A stretch of DNA of 64,000 bases from Mucilaginibacter sp. (lineage in GTDB: Bacteria; Bacteroidota; Bacteroidia; Sphingobacteriales; Sphingobacteriaceae). Shown here one piece after another: positions 8,919 to 17,779 of this stretch. The translations under genes and the position numbers were made by a program. Where the stretch lies: contig JAQBOV010000036.1 of the NCBI GenBank assembly GCA_028287895.1, positions 1 through 64,000 of the forward strand. The letters are read 5' to 3'. Under the pieces are notes generated by a model. That model was given only the letters and a program-made list of their open reading frames with translations. It had not been told where the DNA came from and ran no database searches. Positions within the stretch are counted from its first letter, which is position 1, and each line of letters starts with the position of its first letter.

Positions 8919-10154
8919 ATGAAACTGCTTTATATTATCCTGTTTATAACTTTACCCTCGGCTATTTTCGCCCAATCCAATTACCATCAGGGCTATGTTT
9001 TAAAAAATAATGGTGATACCCTAAAAGGATATATTGACTACCGCGAATGGGCCCAAAACCCAAAATCAATAGATTTTAAGATAAATAAAGACGATAATCA
9101 GCCTTTGAAATTTACACCTCCCGATATCAAAGGATTTCAGGTCACAGGAATGGAAACCTATATGAGCTATACAGGCATGATAAGCATGGATGGAACACGC
9201 TTCCCTGATCTATCTGTTGGCTTAGATACAACCAAACAACAAAGCAGCATATTTTTAAAGCAATTGGCGACAGGTGATCATGCTACATTATTTTACGATA
9301 ACGACGAAAACAAAGTCCGCTTTTTTATTACCGAAAAAAACAAAAAGCCTGTAGAACTGAAATATTATCAATATTATACCAATGAACGGGATATCAAAGA
9401 GATATGCATTTATAGAGGTCAATTAATACTCTACATTAATAAATTCAATGCAGGAAGCACAGATTTAATGAAAGAAGTAGCCCGAAGTCGCTATGCACAA
9501 CTAGATCTGGAACATTTAGTCGACGAAATAAACGGCATTGCGCAAGCAAATAGCAATGTCAAAACTAAAAAGTCAAGTAACCGGTTTTTTATCGGGGCTG
9601 GAGTAAACAATACGCAAACCGTGTATAACTATACTAATTTTGCAACTGTTCCCACTTCATCTACCATATCTCCTAAAATAGACTTAGGGTATGATGTGTT
9701 TGTTAACCCGAATATTCAAAAACTTATTTTAAGGGCCGACCTTTCCTTTTCATATATAAGTCCACGGCTCGTTTTACCGGCAGCGGTAAATTCCCATACG
9801 AACGACATTTATAGATTTAATCAATACACGGCCAGCATAGTTCCCCAGTTATTATTTAATTTTTATAATAAAGATAATTTTAAAGTATACATAGATGCCG
9901 GTGTGTCATTTAATTTATCAGCATATTCAAACACAAAAATCATAGATCCTAATACGGGAACCAAAGACCCCAATGAAGAACCATATCACTTGGAATCATA
10001 TTGGGCCAATTTTCCTTTACAGATAGGGGTTATGCTTAATAAAAAAATGGAGTTTTCATTTACTTACACCGGCATTGCTTCTTATACGCAATATGTATTT
10101 AGTTCTTTGAGTAACCGGTCGGCAAGTTTAGGGATGAGATTTTATTATAAGTAG
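8919..10154 (+). CDS. Secreted protein of unknown function, beta-barrel-like C-terminus
   Basis: A 411-residue protein with a clear signal peptide (MKLLYIILFITLPSAIFA, then QS). Residues 22-60 carry the phrase GYVLKNNGDTLKGYIDYREW, which I associate with Sphingobacteriaceae proteins of unknown role. From about residue 220 alternating hydrophobic strands (FFIGAGVNNTQTVYNY to SASLGMRFYYK) look like an outer-membrane beta-barrel ending in an aromatic-rich strand. The gene starts 42 bp after metF, but a link to methionine metabolism is not evident. A relic of a second copy of its C-terminus follows at 10234-10401. No function is proposed. Confidence 0.75.
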   Translation: MKLLYIILFITLPSAIFAQSNYHQGYVLKNNGDTLKGYIDYREWAQNPKSIDFKINKDDNQPLKFTPPDIKGFQVTGMETYMSYTGMISMDGTRFPDLSVGLDTTKQQSSIFLKQLATGDHATLFYDNDENKVRFFITEKNKKPVELKYYQYYTNERDIKEICIYRGQLILYINKFNAGSTDLMKEVARSRYAQLDLEHLVDEINGIAQANSNVKTKKSSNRFFIGAGVNNTQTVYNYTNFATVPTSSTISPKIDLGYDVFVNPNIQKLILRADLSFSYISPRLVLPAAVNSHTNDIYRFNQYTASIVPQLLFNFYNKDNFKVYIDAGVSFNLSAYSNTKIIDPNTGTKDPNEEPYHLESYWANFPLQIGVMLNKKMEFSFTYTGIASYTQYVFSSLSNRSASLGMRFYYK

Positions 10155-10233
10155 ATTATTTAAGGCTAACGAACAAGGTGACTCCATCGGAGATTTGTTT
10201 ATAGATAAAGCTAAAAAGGTTATATTTAGCTAG

Positions 10234-10401
10234 CTTGAACCTTATTGGGCCAGTATTCCTTTACAAGTGGGCGCAGGACTTAATAAAAAAATGGAAATCT
10301 CCTTTACTTATAACAACTTTGCTGCTTACACAAAATATTCAGGCATTTCTGTTGCTAATCAATCCTTTGATCTGGGAGTAGAAATTGTTTTTAGACAGTA
10401 A
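10234..10401 (+). pseudogene. C-terminal relic of a paralogue of the preceding gene
   Basis: Translation of this 56-codon segment gives LEPYWASIPLQVGAGLNKK and SFTYNNFAAYTKY. It matches the C-terminus of the gene at 8919-10154 (LESYWANFPLQIGVMLNKK, SFTYTGIASYTQY) and ends at a normal stop codon. A TAG lies directly before it and no start codon precedes it. It is best read as the tail of a former tandem duplicate whose upstream part was deleted. Confidence 0.75.
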
Positions 10402-10415
10402 GTAATCCAAACGAT

Positions 10416-11021
10416 CTACAAAACCATCATTTGCTTTAAAGTATCACTCAATACCTTTGCCGAGGTAAAATGAATACTTGGTATCCCTAATTTTTCAGCG
10501 GCCACTATGTTGCGGTAATTATCGTCGATGAACAAAGCCTCTTCGGGTTTTACCCCGTAGCGGTCAAGCAGAATATGGTAAAACTCTGGCGTAGGCTTAC
10601 GCATTTTTTCAGCACCGGAAACCACAATGCCGTCAAACCATTTTAAAAATTCAAAACGCTCAAAGGCTACAGGAAAGGTCTCTGCCGACCAGTTGGTCAA
10701 CGCGTAAATTTTATAGTGGCCTTTTTCTTTTAGCTGTTTGAATATCTCTACCACATCATGAAATGCCTCGCCAAGCATTTCTTCCCAGCGCCCGTAAAAT
10801 GCGCGGATATTTTCTTCATGCCCGGGGTGTTTGTTTACCAGGAATTCAGTTCCCTCATGCAGTGGCCTGCCCGCATCCTGCTCCTCATTCCAGTCGGAGG
10901 TGGTAATATCGGCCAGGAAACGCTCCATTTCGTCCTCATTATTAAAAATGTTGCGGTACATATATCTTGGGTTCCAGTCTATTAAGACTGCACCGAGATC
11001 GAAGATGATGGTATTGATCAT
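10416..11021 (-). CDS. HAD superfamily hydrolase (subfamily IA)
   Basis: A 201-residue haloacid-dehalogenase-fold hydrolase. Motif I is IFDLGAVLIDWN, where the usual second Asp of DxD is replaced by Gly (DLG), as in several HAD-IA proteins. Motif II is YALTNWS, the motif III lysine lies in MRKPTPEFY, and motif IV is FIDDNYRN. The cap is a small helical insert after motif I. The substrate is unknown; sugar phosphates or small phosphoesters are common for relatives. It is monocistronic. Confidence 0.85.
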   Translation of the reverse strand: MINTIIFDLGAVLIDWNPRYMYRNIFNNEDEMERFLADITTSDWNEEQDAGRPLHEGTEFLVNKHPGHEENIRAFYGRWEEMLGEAFHDVVEIFKQLKEKGHYKIYALTNWSAETFPVAFERFEFLKWFDGIVVSGAEKMRKPTPEFYHILLDRYGVKPEEALFIDDNYRNIVAAEKLGIPSIHFTSAKVLSDTLKQMMVL

Positions 11022-11028
11022 AAAATTA

Positions 11029-11172
11029 TTAATTCAAACCTTGTAACAGCTTCTTGATGACATATAGTTTCTCCATTGTTGCCTGCTCTAAGCCCCTCAG
11101 GGCAGGTCCCTGCTGATCTTCACTGAGCTCATCGAAGCAATCTTGTTTGACCTTTATTATTCGCTTTCTCCA
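11029..11172 (-). pseudogene. Possible relic of a small antitoxin-like protein
   Basis: The minus strand encodes an open stretch of about 45 codons (KVKQDCFDELSEDQQGPAL, then GLEQATMEKLYVIKKLLQGLN) ending at TAA. It has no in-frame ATG near its beginning and is preceded by a stop. The phrase with SEDQQ and GLEQ recalls small addiction-module proteins of Bacteroidota, but the match is from memory and weak. No toxin gene is adjacent. Confidence 0.25.
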
Positions 11173-11235
11173 TAAATCACCACATCAAAATGGAAGATCG
11201 CATCGGAATTTCGTGTCCAAATAAATAACAATCCG

Positions 11236-12546
11236 CTACTTATTCTCCAGCAAATATCTCTTAAATTCCTCAAAACCGGTACCTAAAGATGCGGCCTGCT
11301 TGGTTTTCCCTTCCAGTTTTTTTACTTCTTCGGGTATTACAATTGCCTTTGCGATATGTTCAGGCAAAACATCGGGGAACTTGCAGGGATGTGCCGTTGA
11401 TAAAAACACGCCGGTTGCTTTCCCGGCCGGCTGGTCCTGCTGCCAGTCTTTAAGCGCCTGCCAGGCAATGGCCGTATGCGGACAGGCGATATAGTTATAA
11501 AGACTATAAATTTTCTCGACAGCCGCCAGCGTTTCTTCATCAGTATAGCTGAACCCTGTTATTAATCTCTTTAACCCTTCGCTGTCTTGCTTAAACATAT
11601 CTTCTATCCTTACCCAGTTACTCGGGTTACCCACATCCATAGCATTCGATATGGTTTGCACGGATGGTCTAGCCTGATATACCCCGGTCTTTAAAAACTC
11701 CGGCACAGTATTATTTGCATTGGTAGCGGCAATGAACTGCTCAACAGGTAAGCCCATTTTCCAGGCCAACAAGCCAGCGCCGATATTACCGAAATTGCCG
11801 CTCGGGACAGAAAACACTACCTTACTCTTTCCTTCTTTAAGCAATTGGGCATAAGCATTAAAGTAATAGAATGTTTGTGGGATCAAACGTGCAATATTGA
11901 TCGAATTAGCCGAAGTAAGGCGGAATTTCGCATTCAGCTGCGGATCAGTAAAGGCCTGTTTTACCAGCGCCTGGCAATCGTCAAAAGTACCGTCCACCTC
12001 AATAGCCCGAATGTTCCGCCCGTTGGTAGTCAATTGCAATTCCTGTATACCACTTACCTTGCCTTTGGGATACAATATGGTCACCCTGGTATTGGGCACT
12101 CCCAAAAAACCCAGGGCTACTGCCCCGCCGGTATCGCCCGAAGTAGCCACCAGCACATCCAGTTGTTTTTCGCCGGCTTCTAAAAAGTAGCTCATTACCC
12201 GGCTCATAAACCGTGCGCCAAAATCCTTAAACGCCAGTGAGGGCCCATGGAAAAGCTCCAGCACATAAATACGCTCTTCCAGCTCAACCGCGGGCGCATA
12301 AAAATTGATCGCCTCGCGGATGATCGCCTTCAGGTCATTCTCCGGAATATCATCACCCAATAAATTTTTTGCCACATGAAAAGCGATTTCAGGCAGGGTA
12401 TAGCTATCTAAATTATCTAAAAATCCCTCATCCAACCTGGCAATGGATACCGGCATATATAAGCCTTCGTCCTGCGGCATACTATTAAAAACCGCCTCTT
12501 TAAAGGCGACACGGGCGGAGGTATTGTTGGTACTATAATATTTCAT
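11236..12546 (-). CDS. thrC: Threonine synthase
   Basis: A 436-residue PLP enzyme converting O-phosphohomoserine to threonine. The pyridoxal lysine is Lys107 in GPSLAFKDFGAR. The phosphate-binding loop and other family stretches (LVATSGDTGGAVALGFLG, FSVPSGNFGNIGAGL) are intact. The N-terminus (MKYYSTNN) is that of the shorter bacterial class. It is the last gene of thrL-thrA-thrB-thrC, 92 bp after thrB, and follows its control by the leader attenuator. Confidence 0.96.
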   Translation of the reverse strand: MKYYSTNNTSARVAFKEAVFNSMPQDEGLYMPVSIARLDEGFLDNLDSYTLPEIAFHVAKNLLGDDIPENDLKAIIREAINFYAPAVELEERIYVLELFHGPSLAFKDFGARFMSRVMSYFLEAGEKQLDVLVATSGDTGGAVALGFLGVPNTRVTILYPKGKVSGIQELQLTTNGRNIRAIEVDGTFDDCQALVKQAFTDPQLNAKFRLTSANSINIARLIPQTFYYFNAYAQLLKEGKSKVVFSVPSGNFGNIGAGLLAWKMGLPVEQFIAATNANNTVPEFLKTGVYQARPSVQTISNAMDVGNPSNWVRIEDMFKQDSEGLKRLITGFSYTDEETLAAVEKIYSLYNYIACPHTAIAWQALKDWQQDQPAGKATGVFLSTAHPCKFPDVLPEHIAKAIVIPEEVKKLEGKTKQAASLGTGFEEFKRYLLENK

Positions 12547-12638
12547 TTTTTGATTTCGAATTTCGAAATTATTTAATTCTTGAATTTTACCGGTTTTGGC
12601 TCTGGTCCTTGTTCTTGTAGCGCGCCTTACCTTTGGCT

Positions 12639-13631
12639 TCAGCCTGTTATTCTCGGTCCCTTATCATTAATCCCGGATACATACCCATTTGAACCGATAT
12701 GGATACTTGTCAGGTGCTGTTGCAATTTTTGGGTGATCTGCCTGGCGGTTTCTTCATCCCTGGTAAAGGCAAAAACCGATGGTCCGGAGCCTGAGATACC
12801 AAAGCTTACCGCTCCGATATTCATAGCCATTTCCCTCATTTTATAAAAGTCAGGTATCAGTATGGAACGCACAGGTTCCACCAGAATATCCTTCATACTG
12901 CGGCCTATCAGATCAATATCATTCATAAATAATCCGCTGACCAGCCCGGCAATATTACCCCATTGCGTTACTGCATCCTTCATCTGTATCTTGTTTCGGA
13001 TGATCTGTCTTGCCTCACGCGTGGGTACATCTACATCCGGAAAAACGATGGCACAATATAATTCCTTTGGATGGGGAAGCTTTACAATATCCAGCGGTTC
13101 ATAGCTGCGTATCAGCACAAAACCACCCAATAAAGCCGGCGCCACATTATCCGCATGACCATGCCCGCAGGCCATTTCTTCGCCTTTGATCGCAAAGGGT
13201 AACAATTTTACCGCATCGGTTTGGTCGCCCAATAAGGTTTTGGCGGCAAATAGTCCGGCGACTGTGCTGGCCGAACTTGAGCCCAATCCGCTGCCTATGG
13301 GCATTTTCTTGTGCAGCTCGATATCCAGTCCAATGTCGGTACGCCCAATGCTTTGCAGATAATGCTGTACACTTACGCTTACCGTATTTTTAGCGGGATC
13401 AAGCGGCAAGCGACCATTATCCCCGGTTATTTTGCTGATGGTGATACCCGGCTTATTGATTACCCGCATGATTACTTCGTCACCCGGTTCATTCACCGCA
13501 AATCCCAGCACATCAAAACCGCAAACGACGTTGGCAACGGTCGCCGGGGCAAAAACGCGAACCCCCCGGCCCCCGGAAAGGGGAGCTAAGGGGTCTGCGG
13601 CTTTTTTTAGTTCTTGTAGGTTATTTTCCAT
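12639..13631 (-). CDS. thrB: Homoserine kinase with a repeat-derived N-terminal insertion
   Basis: A 330-residue GHMP kinase that phosphorylates homoserine. The nucleotide loop is PIGSGLGSSSAS (residues 111-122), and the C-terminal GISGSGPSVFA is intact. Conserved family sequence begins only at VRVFAPATVANVVCGFD (residue 24). The preceding residues (about 12-23, DPLAPLSGGRG) are encoded by a G+C-rich palindromic repeat at 13566-13583 that is present in inverted form at 13650-13667. The repeat keeps the frame open, so the enzyme carries a short extra tail and is probably active. An alternative is translation from a non-ATG codon nearer residue 24. It sits between thrA and thrC in the threonine operon. 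Confidence 0.95.
   Translation of the reverse strand: MENNLQELKKAADPLAPLSGGRGVRVFAPATVANVVCGFDVLGFAVNEPGDEVIMRVINKPGITISKITGDNGRLPLDPAKNTVSVSVQHYLQSIGRTDIGLDIELHKKMPIGSGLGSSSASTVAGLFAAKTLLGDQTDAVKLLPFAIKGEEMACGHGHADNVAPALLGGFVLIRSYEPLDIVKLPHPKELYCAIVFPDVDVPTREARQIIRNKIQMKDAVTQWGNIAGLVSGLFMNDIDLIGRSMKDILVEPVRSILIPDFYKMREMAMNIGAVSFGISGSGPSVFAFTRDEETARQITQKLQQHLTSIHIGSNGYVSGINDKGPRITG
13566..13583 (-). repeat. G+C-rich palindromic repeat, copy A (inside thrB)
   Basis: On the minus strand this reads CCCCTTTCCGGGGGCCGG. It is embedded in the 5' end of thrB without breaking the frame. Copy B at 13650-13667 reads CCCCTTTGAGGGGGCCGG on the plus strand, so the two copies are inverted relative to each other about 66 bp apart and can pair in the transcript. 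Confidence 0.75.
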
Positions 13632-13649
13632 GTTACCTTTATAATTTTT

Positions 13650-13667
13650 CCCCTTTGAGGGGGCCGG
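13650..13667 (+). repeat. G+C-rich palindromic repeat, copy B (thrA-thrB spacer)
   Basis: CCCCTTTGAGGGGGCCGG lies in the 38-nt spacer between the thrA stop and the thrB start, inverted relative to copy A. It covers most of the spacer but stops about 18 nt before the thrB start, leaving AAAGGTAAC as a possible ribosome site. A hairpin between or within the copies could tune thrB translation; this is an inference. Confidence 0.7.
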
Positions 13668-13669
13668 AG

Positions 13670-16120
13670 CTAATTTGCTCCCACATTTATCAAATCAGCA
13701 AATACCCCTGCGGCAGTAACTTCAGCACCGGCACCCGGGCCTTTTACCACCAGTGGCCTGTCCTTATACCTGTCAGTAGTGAATGAAATAATATTATCAC
13801 TGCCGGATAGCATATAGAACGGATGATTCTCATCTACCATTTGTAAGGTAATGGCTGCTTTTCCATTTTCCAGCTTACCGATGTAACGCAATACCTTCTT
13901 TTCAGCCGCTGCTTTTTCTTTCAACTTGGTAAAATAAGCGTCTTCCTTTTTCAGAGCGGCATAAAAATCTTCCACGGTCTGTGCATCAAGGCAGCTTTTT
14001 GGCAAAATGCTTTCTATCTGCACATCCGATGCTTCCATAGCATGACCCGCATCACGGGCAAGTATCAGTATTTTACGCATAAAATCTGTTCCCTTGAGGT
14101 CATCGCGCGGATCTGGCTCGGTATAGCCCTTTTCCTGCGCCAGTTTTACCACATCATGAAAATTTGCATCGCCTTTAAAATGATTAAAGATAAATGATAT
14201 CGTACCCGAAAGTATCGCTTCAATGCGCTTTACCCGGTCGCCGCTGCTCATCAGGTCCTTTAACGTGCGAATAATAGGGAGCCCTGCTCCCACATTAGTT
14301 TCATAAAAGAAATCAACCCCATGCTGCCTGGCCGCGTCTCTGAAGGTTTTATACTGGCTGTATGCTGCCGAGTTGCCTATCTTATTGCAGGTAACTACAG
14401 ATATATTCGATTTAAAAATATCCTCATAAAACTCAACAGGCCGCGGACTGGCGGTATTATCAATAAATACGCAATTAGGCAAATTCATTTGCTTCATGCG
14501 GTTAACAAAATCAGCCAGGTTTGCCTTTTCGTCTGACTGTTGCAATTCGTCCTGCCATTTATCCAATGATAAGCCATCGGCATCAAACAGCATTTTGCGC
14601 GTATTACTTATACCGGCAATTTTTACCTGTATGCCGTTATTTTGCTGCAAAAATTCGCTGTGCTGGTTCAATTGTTTAAATAAGGTAGTACCGATATTAC
14701 CAGTACCGAGGCAAAAGGCATGCAGGGTTTTATTAAGCTGAACGAAAAAGGCATCATGCACGGCATTCAATGCTTTGGCCAGATCATGCCGTGAAATAAT
14801 CACCGAAATATTATACTCTGACGAGCCTTGTGCTATGGCCCGCACATTAATACCGTTACGCCCCAGGGCGTGAAATAATTTGCCTGATATGCCGGGTGTT
14901 TGTTTCATGTTCTCGCCAACAATGGCAACAATGGCCAGGCTTTGTTCAATTTCGGGCTGATCAAGTTTACGTGCAAGCAGTTCCAGTTCAAATTCCTGCT
15001 CTATCAGGCGTTTGGCTTTTTCGGCGTCATTTGGCTGAACAGCGAAAGTAATACTATGTTCTGATGATGACTGCGTGATGAGTATGATATTGATCTGCTC
15101 ACGCGCCAGTAAAGAAAACAATCGTCCGCTAAAACCGGACTTACCTACCATTCCGCTGCCTTCAAGATTGATAATGCTGATATCGCTGATGGATGATATC
15201 CCTTTTATGGGTAAGCCTGATGCTTTGCAATCATGCTGAATAACTGTTCCGGCAAACTCCACATCAAACGTATTTTTTATAACGATCGGTATCTTTTTCA
15301 AAAATGCCGGTATCATTGTTGGCGGATAGATTACCTTTGCGCCAAAATAAGATAACTCCATTGCTTCAGTATAGGTTAGTTCAGGCAATGAGAATGCTTT
15401 TTTTACCATGCGCGGGTCAGCGGTCATCATACCATTTACGTCTGTCCATATCTGTATTTCAGAGGCGTTCAGCGCCGAACCAAAAATAGCTGCGCTGTAA
15501 TCACTTCCCCCACGGCCCAGCGTGGTGATCTGCCCGGTATCATTTGAGGCGATAAATCCGGTTACGAAAAGCATTTTATCCGGGTTTTCCTGATGAAAGC
15601 CTCTGATCAGCAATTCAGTCAGGTCCATATTAACCCTGGCATGGCCAAAATCACTGTCCGTTTTTATCAGTTCAGACGCATCAGCAAATAATGCCTCCGG
15701 GAAATATTGAGCAGCCATTTTACTGATCATTAAAGTCGAACAGCGTTCTCCGTAACTTAATATCAGGTCGCGTGTTTTTGGGGTAAGCTCGCGCAGGGTC
15801 AACACCCCCTGCAGCAATTCTTCCAGGTGATTAAAGTTGATCTTTAACCGCGTATAGGCCGGGTTCTGGTGCTGCACATTCAGCAGCGTGCGCACCATTT
15901 CAAAATGACGTGTTTCCAGTTCGGCCAATTGTGCCGTAAAATCCCCGCCGCTCGCTGCATTTTCAGCCATTGACGATAGTAAATTGGTCACGCCGCTCAT
16001 GGCAGACAGAACTACTACCGGCTTTTCACCGGCCTGGTATTCTTTTTTCAAGATGTCAATCACCGTAGCAATGCTTTGCGCTGAACCGACAGAAGTGCCT
16101 CCAAATTTTAAAATTTTCAT
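13670..16120 (-). CDS. thrA: Bifunctional aspartokinase / homoserine dehydrogenase
   Basis: An 816-residue fusion catalysing the first and third steps from aspartate to threonine. The start is MKILKFGGTSVGSAQ at 16120, not the longer open frame, because upstream codons belong to the attenuator. The aspartokinase domain (1-300) has KFGGTSVG and the RGGSDYSA loop. Two ACT regulatory domains follow (about 310-460). The dehydrogenase begins near residue 467 with the NAD(P) loop LGTGNIGTTLF and has the catalytic segment GLPIIRTLKDLMSSGD. The order matches gammaproteobacterial ThrA. It is the first structural gene after the thrL leader, and ACT domains suggest threonine feedback. Confidence 0.96.
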   Translation of the reverse strand: MKILKFGGTSVGSAQSIATVIDILKKEYQAGEKPVVVLSAMSGVTNLLSSMAENAASGGDFTAQLAELETRHFEMVRTLLNVQHQNPAYTRLKINFNHLEELLQGVLTLRELTPKTRDLILSYGERCSTLMISKMAAQYFPEALFADASELIKTDSDFGHARVNMDLTELLIRGFHQENPDKMLFVTGFIASNDTGQITTLGRGGSDYSAAIFGSALNASEIQIWTDVNGMMTADPRMVKKAFSLPELTYTEAMELSYFGAKVIYPPTMIPAFLKKIPIVIKNTFDVEFAGTVIQHDCKASGLPIKGISSISDISIINLEGSGMVGKSGFSGRLFSLLAREQINIILITQSSSEHSITFAVQPNDAEKAKRLIEQEFELELLARKLDQPEIEQSLAIVAIVGENMKQTPGISGKLFHALGRNGINVRAIAQGSSEYNISVIISRHDLAKALNAVHDAFFVQLNKTLHAFCLGTGNIGTTLFKQLNQHSEFLQQNNGIQVKIAGISNTRKMLFDADGLSLDKWQDELQQSDEKANLADFVNRMKQMNLPNCVFIDNTASPRPVEFYEDIFKSNISVVTCNKIGNSAAYSQYKTFRDAARQHGVDFFYETNVGAGLPIIRTLKDLMSSGDRVKRIEAILSGTISFIFNHFKGDANFHDVVKLAQEKGYTEPDPRDDLKGTDFMRKILILARDAGHAMEASDVQIESILPKSCLDAQTVEDFYAALKKEDAYFTKLKEKAAAEKKVLRYIGKLENGKAAITLQMVDENHPFYMLSGSDNIISFTTDRYKDRPLVVKGPGAGAEVTAAGVFADLINVGAN

Positions 16121-16126
16121 TTGTGA

Positions 16127-16167
16127 TAAAATAAAAACGCCTTCCTCTTTGCGGGAGGAAGGCGTTT
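16127..16167 (-). terminator. Attenuator terminator of the thr operon
   Basis: On the minus strand AAACGCCTTCCTC (16155-16167) pairs with GAGGAAGGCGTTT (16135-16147) around a 7-nt loop and runs directly into TTTTTATTTT. It sits between the thrL stop codon and the thrA start, just where an attenuator is expected. It would end transcription unless ribosome stalling in thrL favours another fold. Confidence 0.88.
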
Positions 16168-16198
16168 GGTTGGTTTGTTTATATTTTACACCATACAA

Positions 16199-16264
16199 TC
16201 ATCTTCCCCCATGGCAAACCCCGGTGGTAGTTGTTGTCGTAATTGTGGTGCTACTAATTATCAT
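16199..16264 (-). CDS. thrL: thr operon leader peptide
   Basis: A 21-codon ORF starting MIISSTTITTTTTTG and ending at TGA. Eight codons are Thr and three are Ile, in the same kind of run as enterobacterial ThrL. It lies about 30 nt upstream of a strong rho-independent hairpin, with thrA beginning right after that hairpin. Shortage of charged tRNA-Thr or tRNA-Ile would stall the ribosome in the run and favour antitermination. It is too short for standard gene callers, but its composition is hard to explain by chance. Confidence 0.88.
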   Translation of the reverse strand: MIISSTTITTTTTTGVCHGGR

Positions 16265-16615
16265 TTCTGTAATGTCTGTAAAGTAAGTAGATATTTTTTT
16301 AATTTGCAAGTGCTTATTTTACTTTTCTGCAAATAAAAAAGCAAACCGGTTCTTTAAACGATTACCCAGAACATGAACCTATTAGAAATTGCCTTTGATT
16401 TTTGCCTGCCAAAGCTGGTTTTGCCAAACAAGACCGGCATCCTGGCGTTGCAACACAAACAGAACCTTCCGTTAGCAAGGGCAGCATAGATTCTGCCGGG
16501 ACCAGTTGACCTGCAAAAAGCATTTGAACGTAATATTTTAAGACCAGGGCATTTCCAAGCGTAATTTGGGCTAAATTAGTATCGTAATTTTTTTATTCTG
16601 AATTATAAGCTTCCT
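16265..16615. other. Divergent intergenic region thrL / DAC-domain gene
   Basis: About 350 bp without a gene. It must contain the thr operon promoter (minus strand) and that of the gene at 16616 (plus strand). On the minus strand TTATTTGCAG near 16324-16333 offers a possible -33 TTTG, but I find no good TAnnTTTG partner. On the plus strand an AT-rich stretch (16585-16605) precedes the start codon. No repeat or RNA is recognised. Confidence 0.4.
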
Positions 16616-17779
16616 ATGAATAACGAAATCAGGTCGATGATAAGCGAAACGTCTTACAAAGCTGCACGTTTGGTATCAGGTGCAATTGAAACCCATTTTG
16701 CCGAACAACTGGCTGCCGCAGCAAAGCGCGGGGAAGATGGCCTTGCGCCCGAACCCAGAAAACAAATAATTGAAGCCATTATAGACACGGCATTCTGGAC
16801 GAGCCTGCGAAAAGAAGAAGGCCGGCCCCCTAAGATATCGCTTGCATTTCTTCCGCCTGATAGAACTAAGCTGCCGCTGGTATTTGAGCAACGCCTGCCG
16901 CTTAGCCCGGATATTTTAACCAAACTGGCTCCCGCTGTTGAACGCTCCGGTATTCATCTGGGTGTATGGCATGATGAGGAAGAAATATACATTTGGGGCA
17001 CCACGCATGATATTCCAGGCTTTTGCTTTGTGCTGGAAGTGATTGAGCCGGGCCTATTGGTGATCAAGCATAGACGAGTAGACGGCTTTGGCAAATTTGT
17101 TAATGTGGCCGTATTAAAAGGTGACGAAGTGAAAATAGTGGATGAGCAAAGCGTCACTTTGCCTGATTGCCCCGCACTGCTGACCTCTTTACTTGGCTTT
17201 TCTTCTCCTGCTTCGTGGAATAATACAGTCAACCTGCATGTACAGTTAGCGGTATCCATGCGTGCACATGGACATGGTGGCTTATTGCTCGTAGTACCCT
17301 CTGATAACGACAATTGGCGCGAGTCGATCATCCATCCTATTTCATATGCCATTTCACCGTCTTTTGGTGGCTTGGCCGATTTGATGAAGCAAAAGGTAAA
17401 CAAGCAAAACCTGGTGCTCTGGCAGGATGAGCTAAGCCGTGAAATAGAAAGTGTAGCCGGCCTTACCGCTGTAGATGGCGCAACTATTATCAATGACAAA
17501 AGCGAATTGGTGGCTTTCGGGGCCAAAATAACACGCCCGATAGGGGGTGAAACCGTTAAAGAGATCATGGTGACCGAACCGATTATTGACAGCGCCGCAC
17601 AGATCATCGCTCCGGGACAAGATGGGGGAACACGGCATTTTGCGGCGGCCCAGTTTGTTTATGACCAACGGGATGCTTTTGCATTGGTGGCTTCGCAAGA
17701 TGGTCGATTTACCATATTCTCATGGTCGCCTTGCGATGAAATAGTGCATGCGCACAGAGTGGATACCTTGCTGCTTTAA
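16616..17779 (+). CDS. DAC-domain protein (diadenylate cyclase-like), DACNV-type sensor architecture
   Basis: A 387-residue soluble protein without signal peptide or membrane segment. Residues 275-375 resemble the DAC (DisA_N) domain that makes cyclic di-AMP: DGA at 287-289 followed by a hydrophobic strand, and GTRH at 338-341 followed by AAA and QDGRFTIFSW. The usual third basic residue of GTRHR is Phe342, so activity is uncertain. The N-terminal 270 residues fit the region called DACNV in published descriptions of such proteins, proposed to be a sensor. I recognise this from memory of the family. No neighbour with a cyclic-nucleotide effector or phosphodiesterase is visible, and the gene stands alone. 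Confidence 0.65.
   Translation: MNNEIRSMISETSYKAARLVSGAIETHFAEQLAAAAKRGEDGLAPEPRKQIIEAIIDTAFWTSLRKEEGRPPKISLAFLPPDRTKLPLVFEQRLPLSPDILTKLAPAVERSGIHLGVWHDEEEIYIWGTTHDIPGFCFVLEVIEPGLLVIKHRRVDGFGKFVNVAVLKGDEVKIVDEQSVTLPDCPALLTSLLGFSSPASWNNTVNLHVQLAVSMRAHGHGGLLLVVPSDNDNWRESIIHPISYAISPSFGGLADLMKQKVNKQNLVLWQDELSREIESVAGLTAVDGATIINDKSELVAFGAKITRPIGGETVKEIMVTEPIIDSAAQIIAPGQDGGTRHFAAAQFVYDQRDAFALVASQDGRFTIFSWSPCDEIVHAHRVDTLLL

Noticed and set aside
13670..16198. Longer thrA start including 26 extra residues
   Set aside because: The extra codons run through the attenuator hairpin, and family sequence begins at MKILKFGG.
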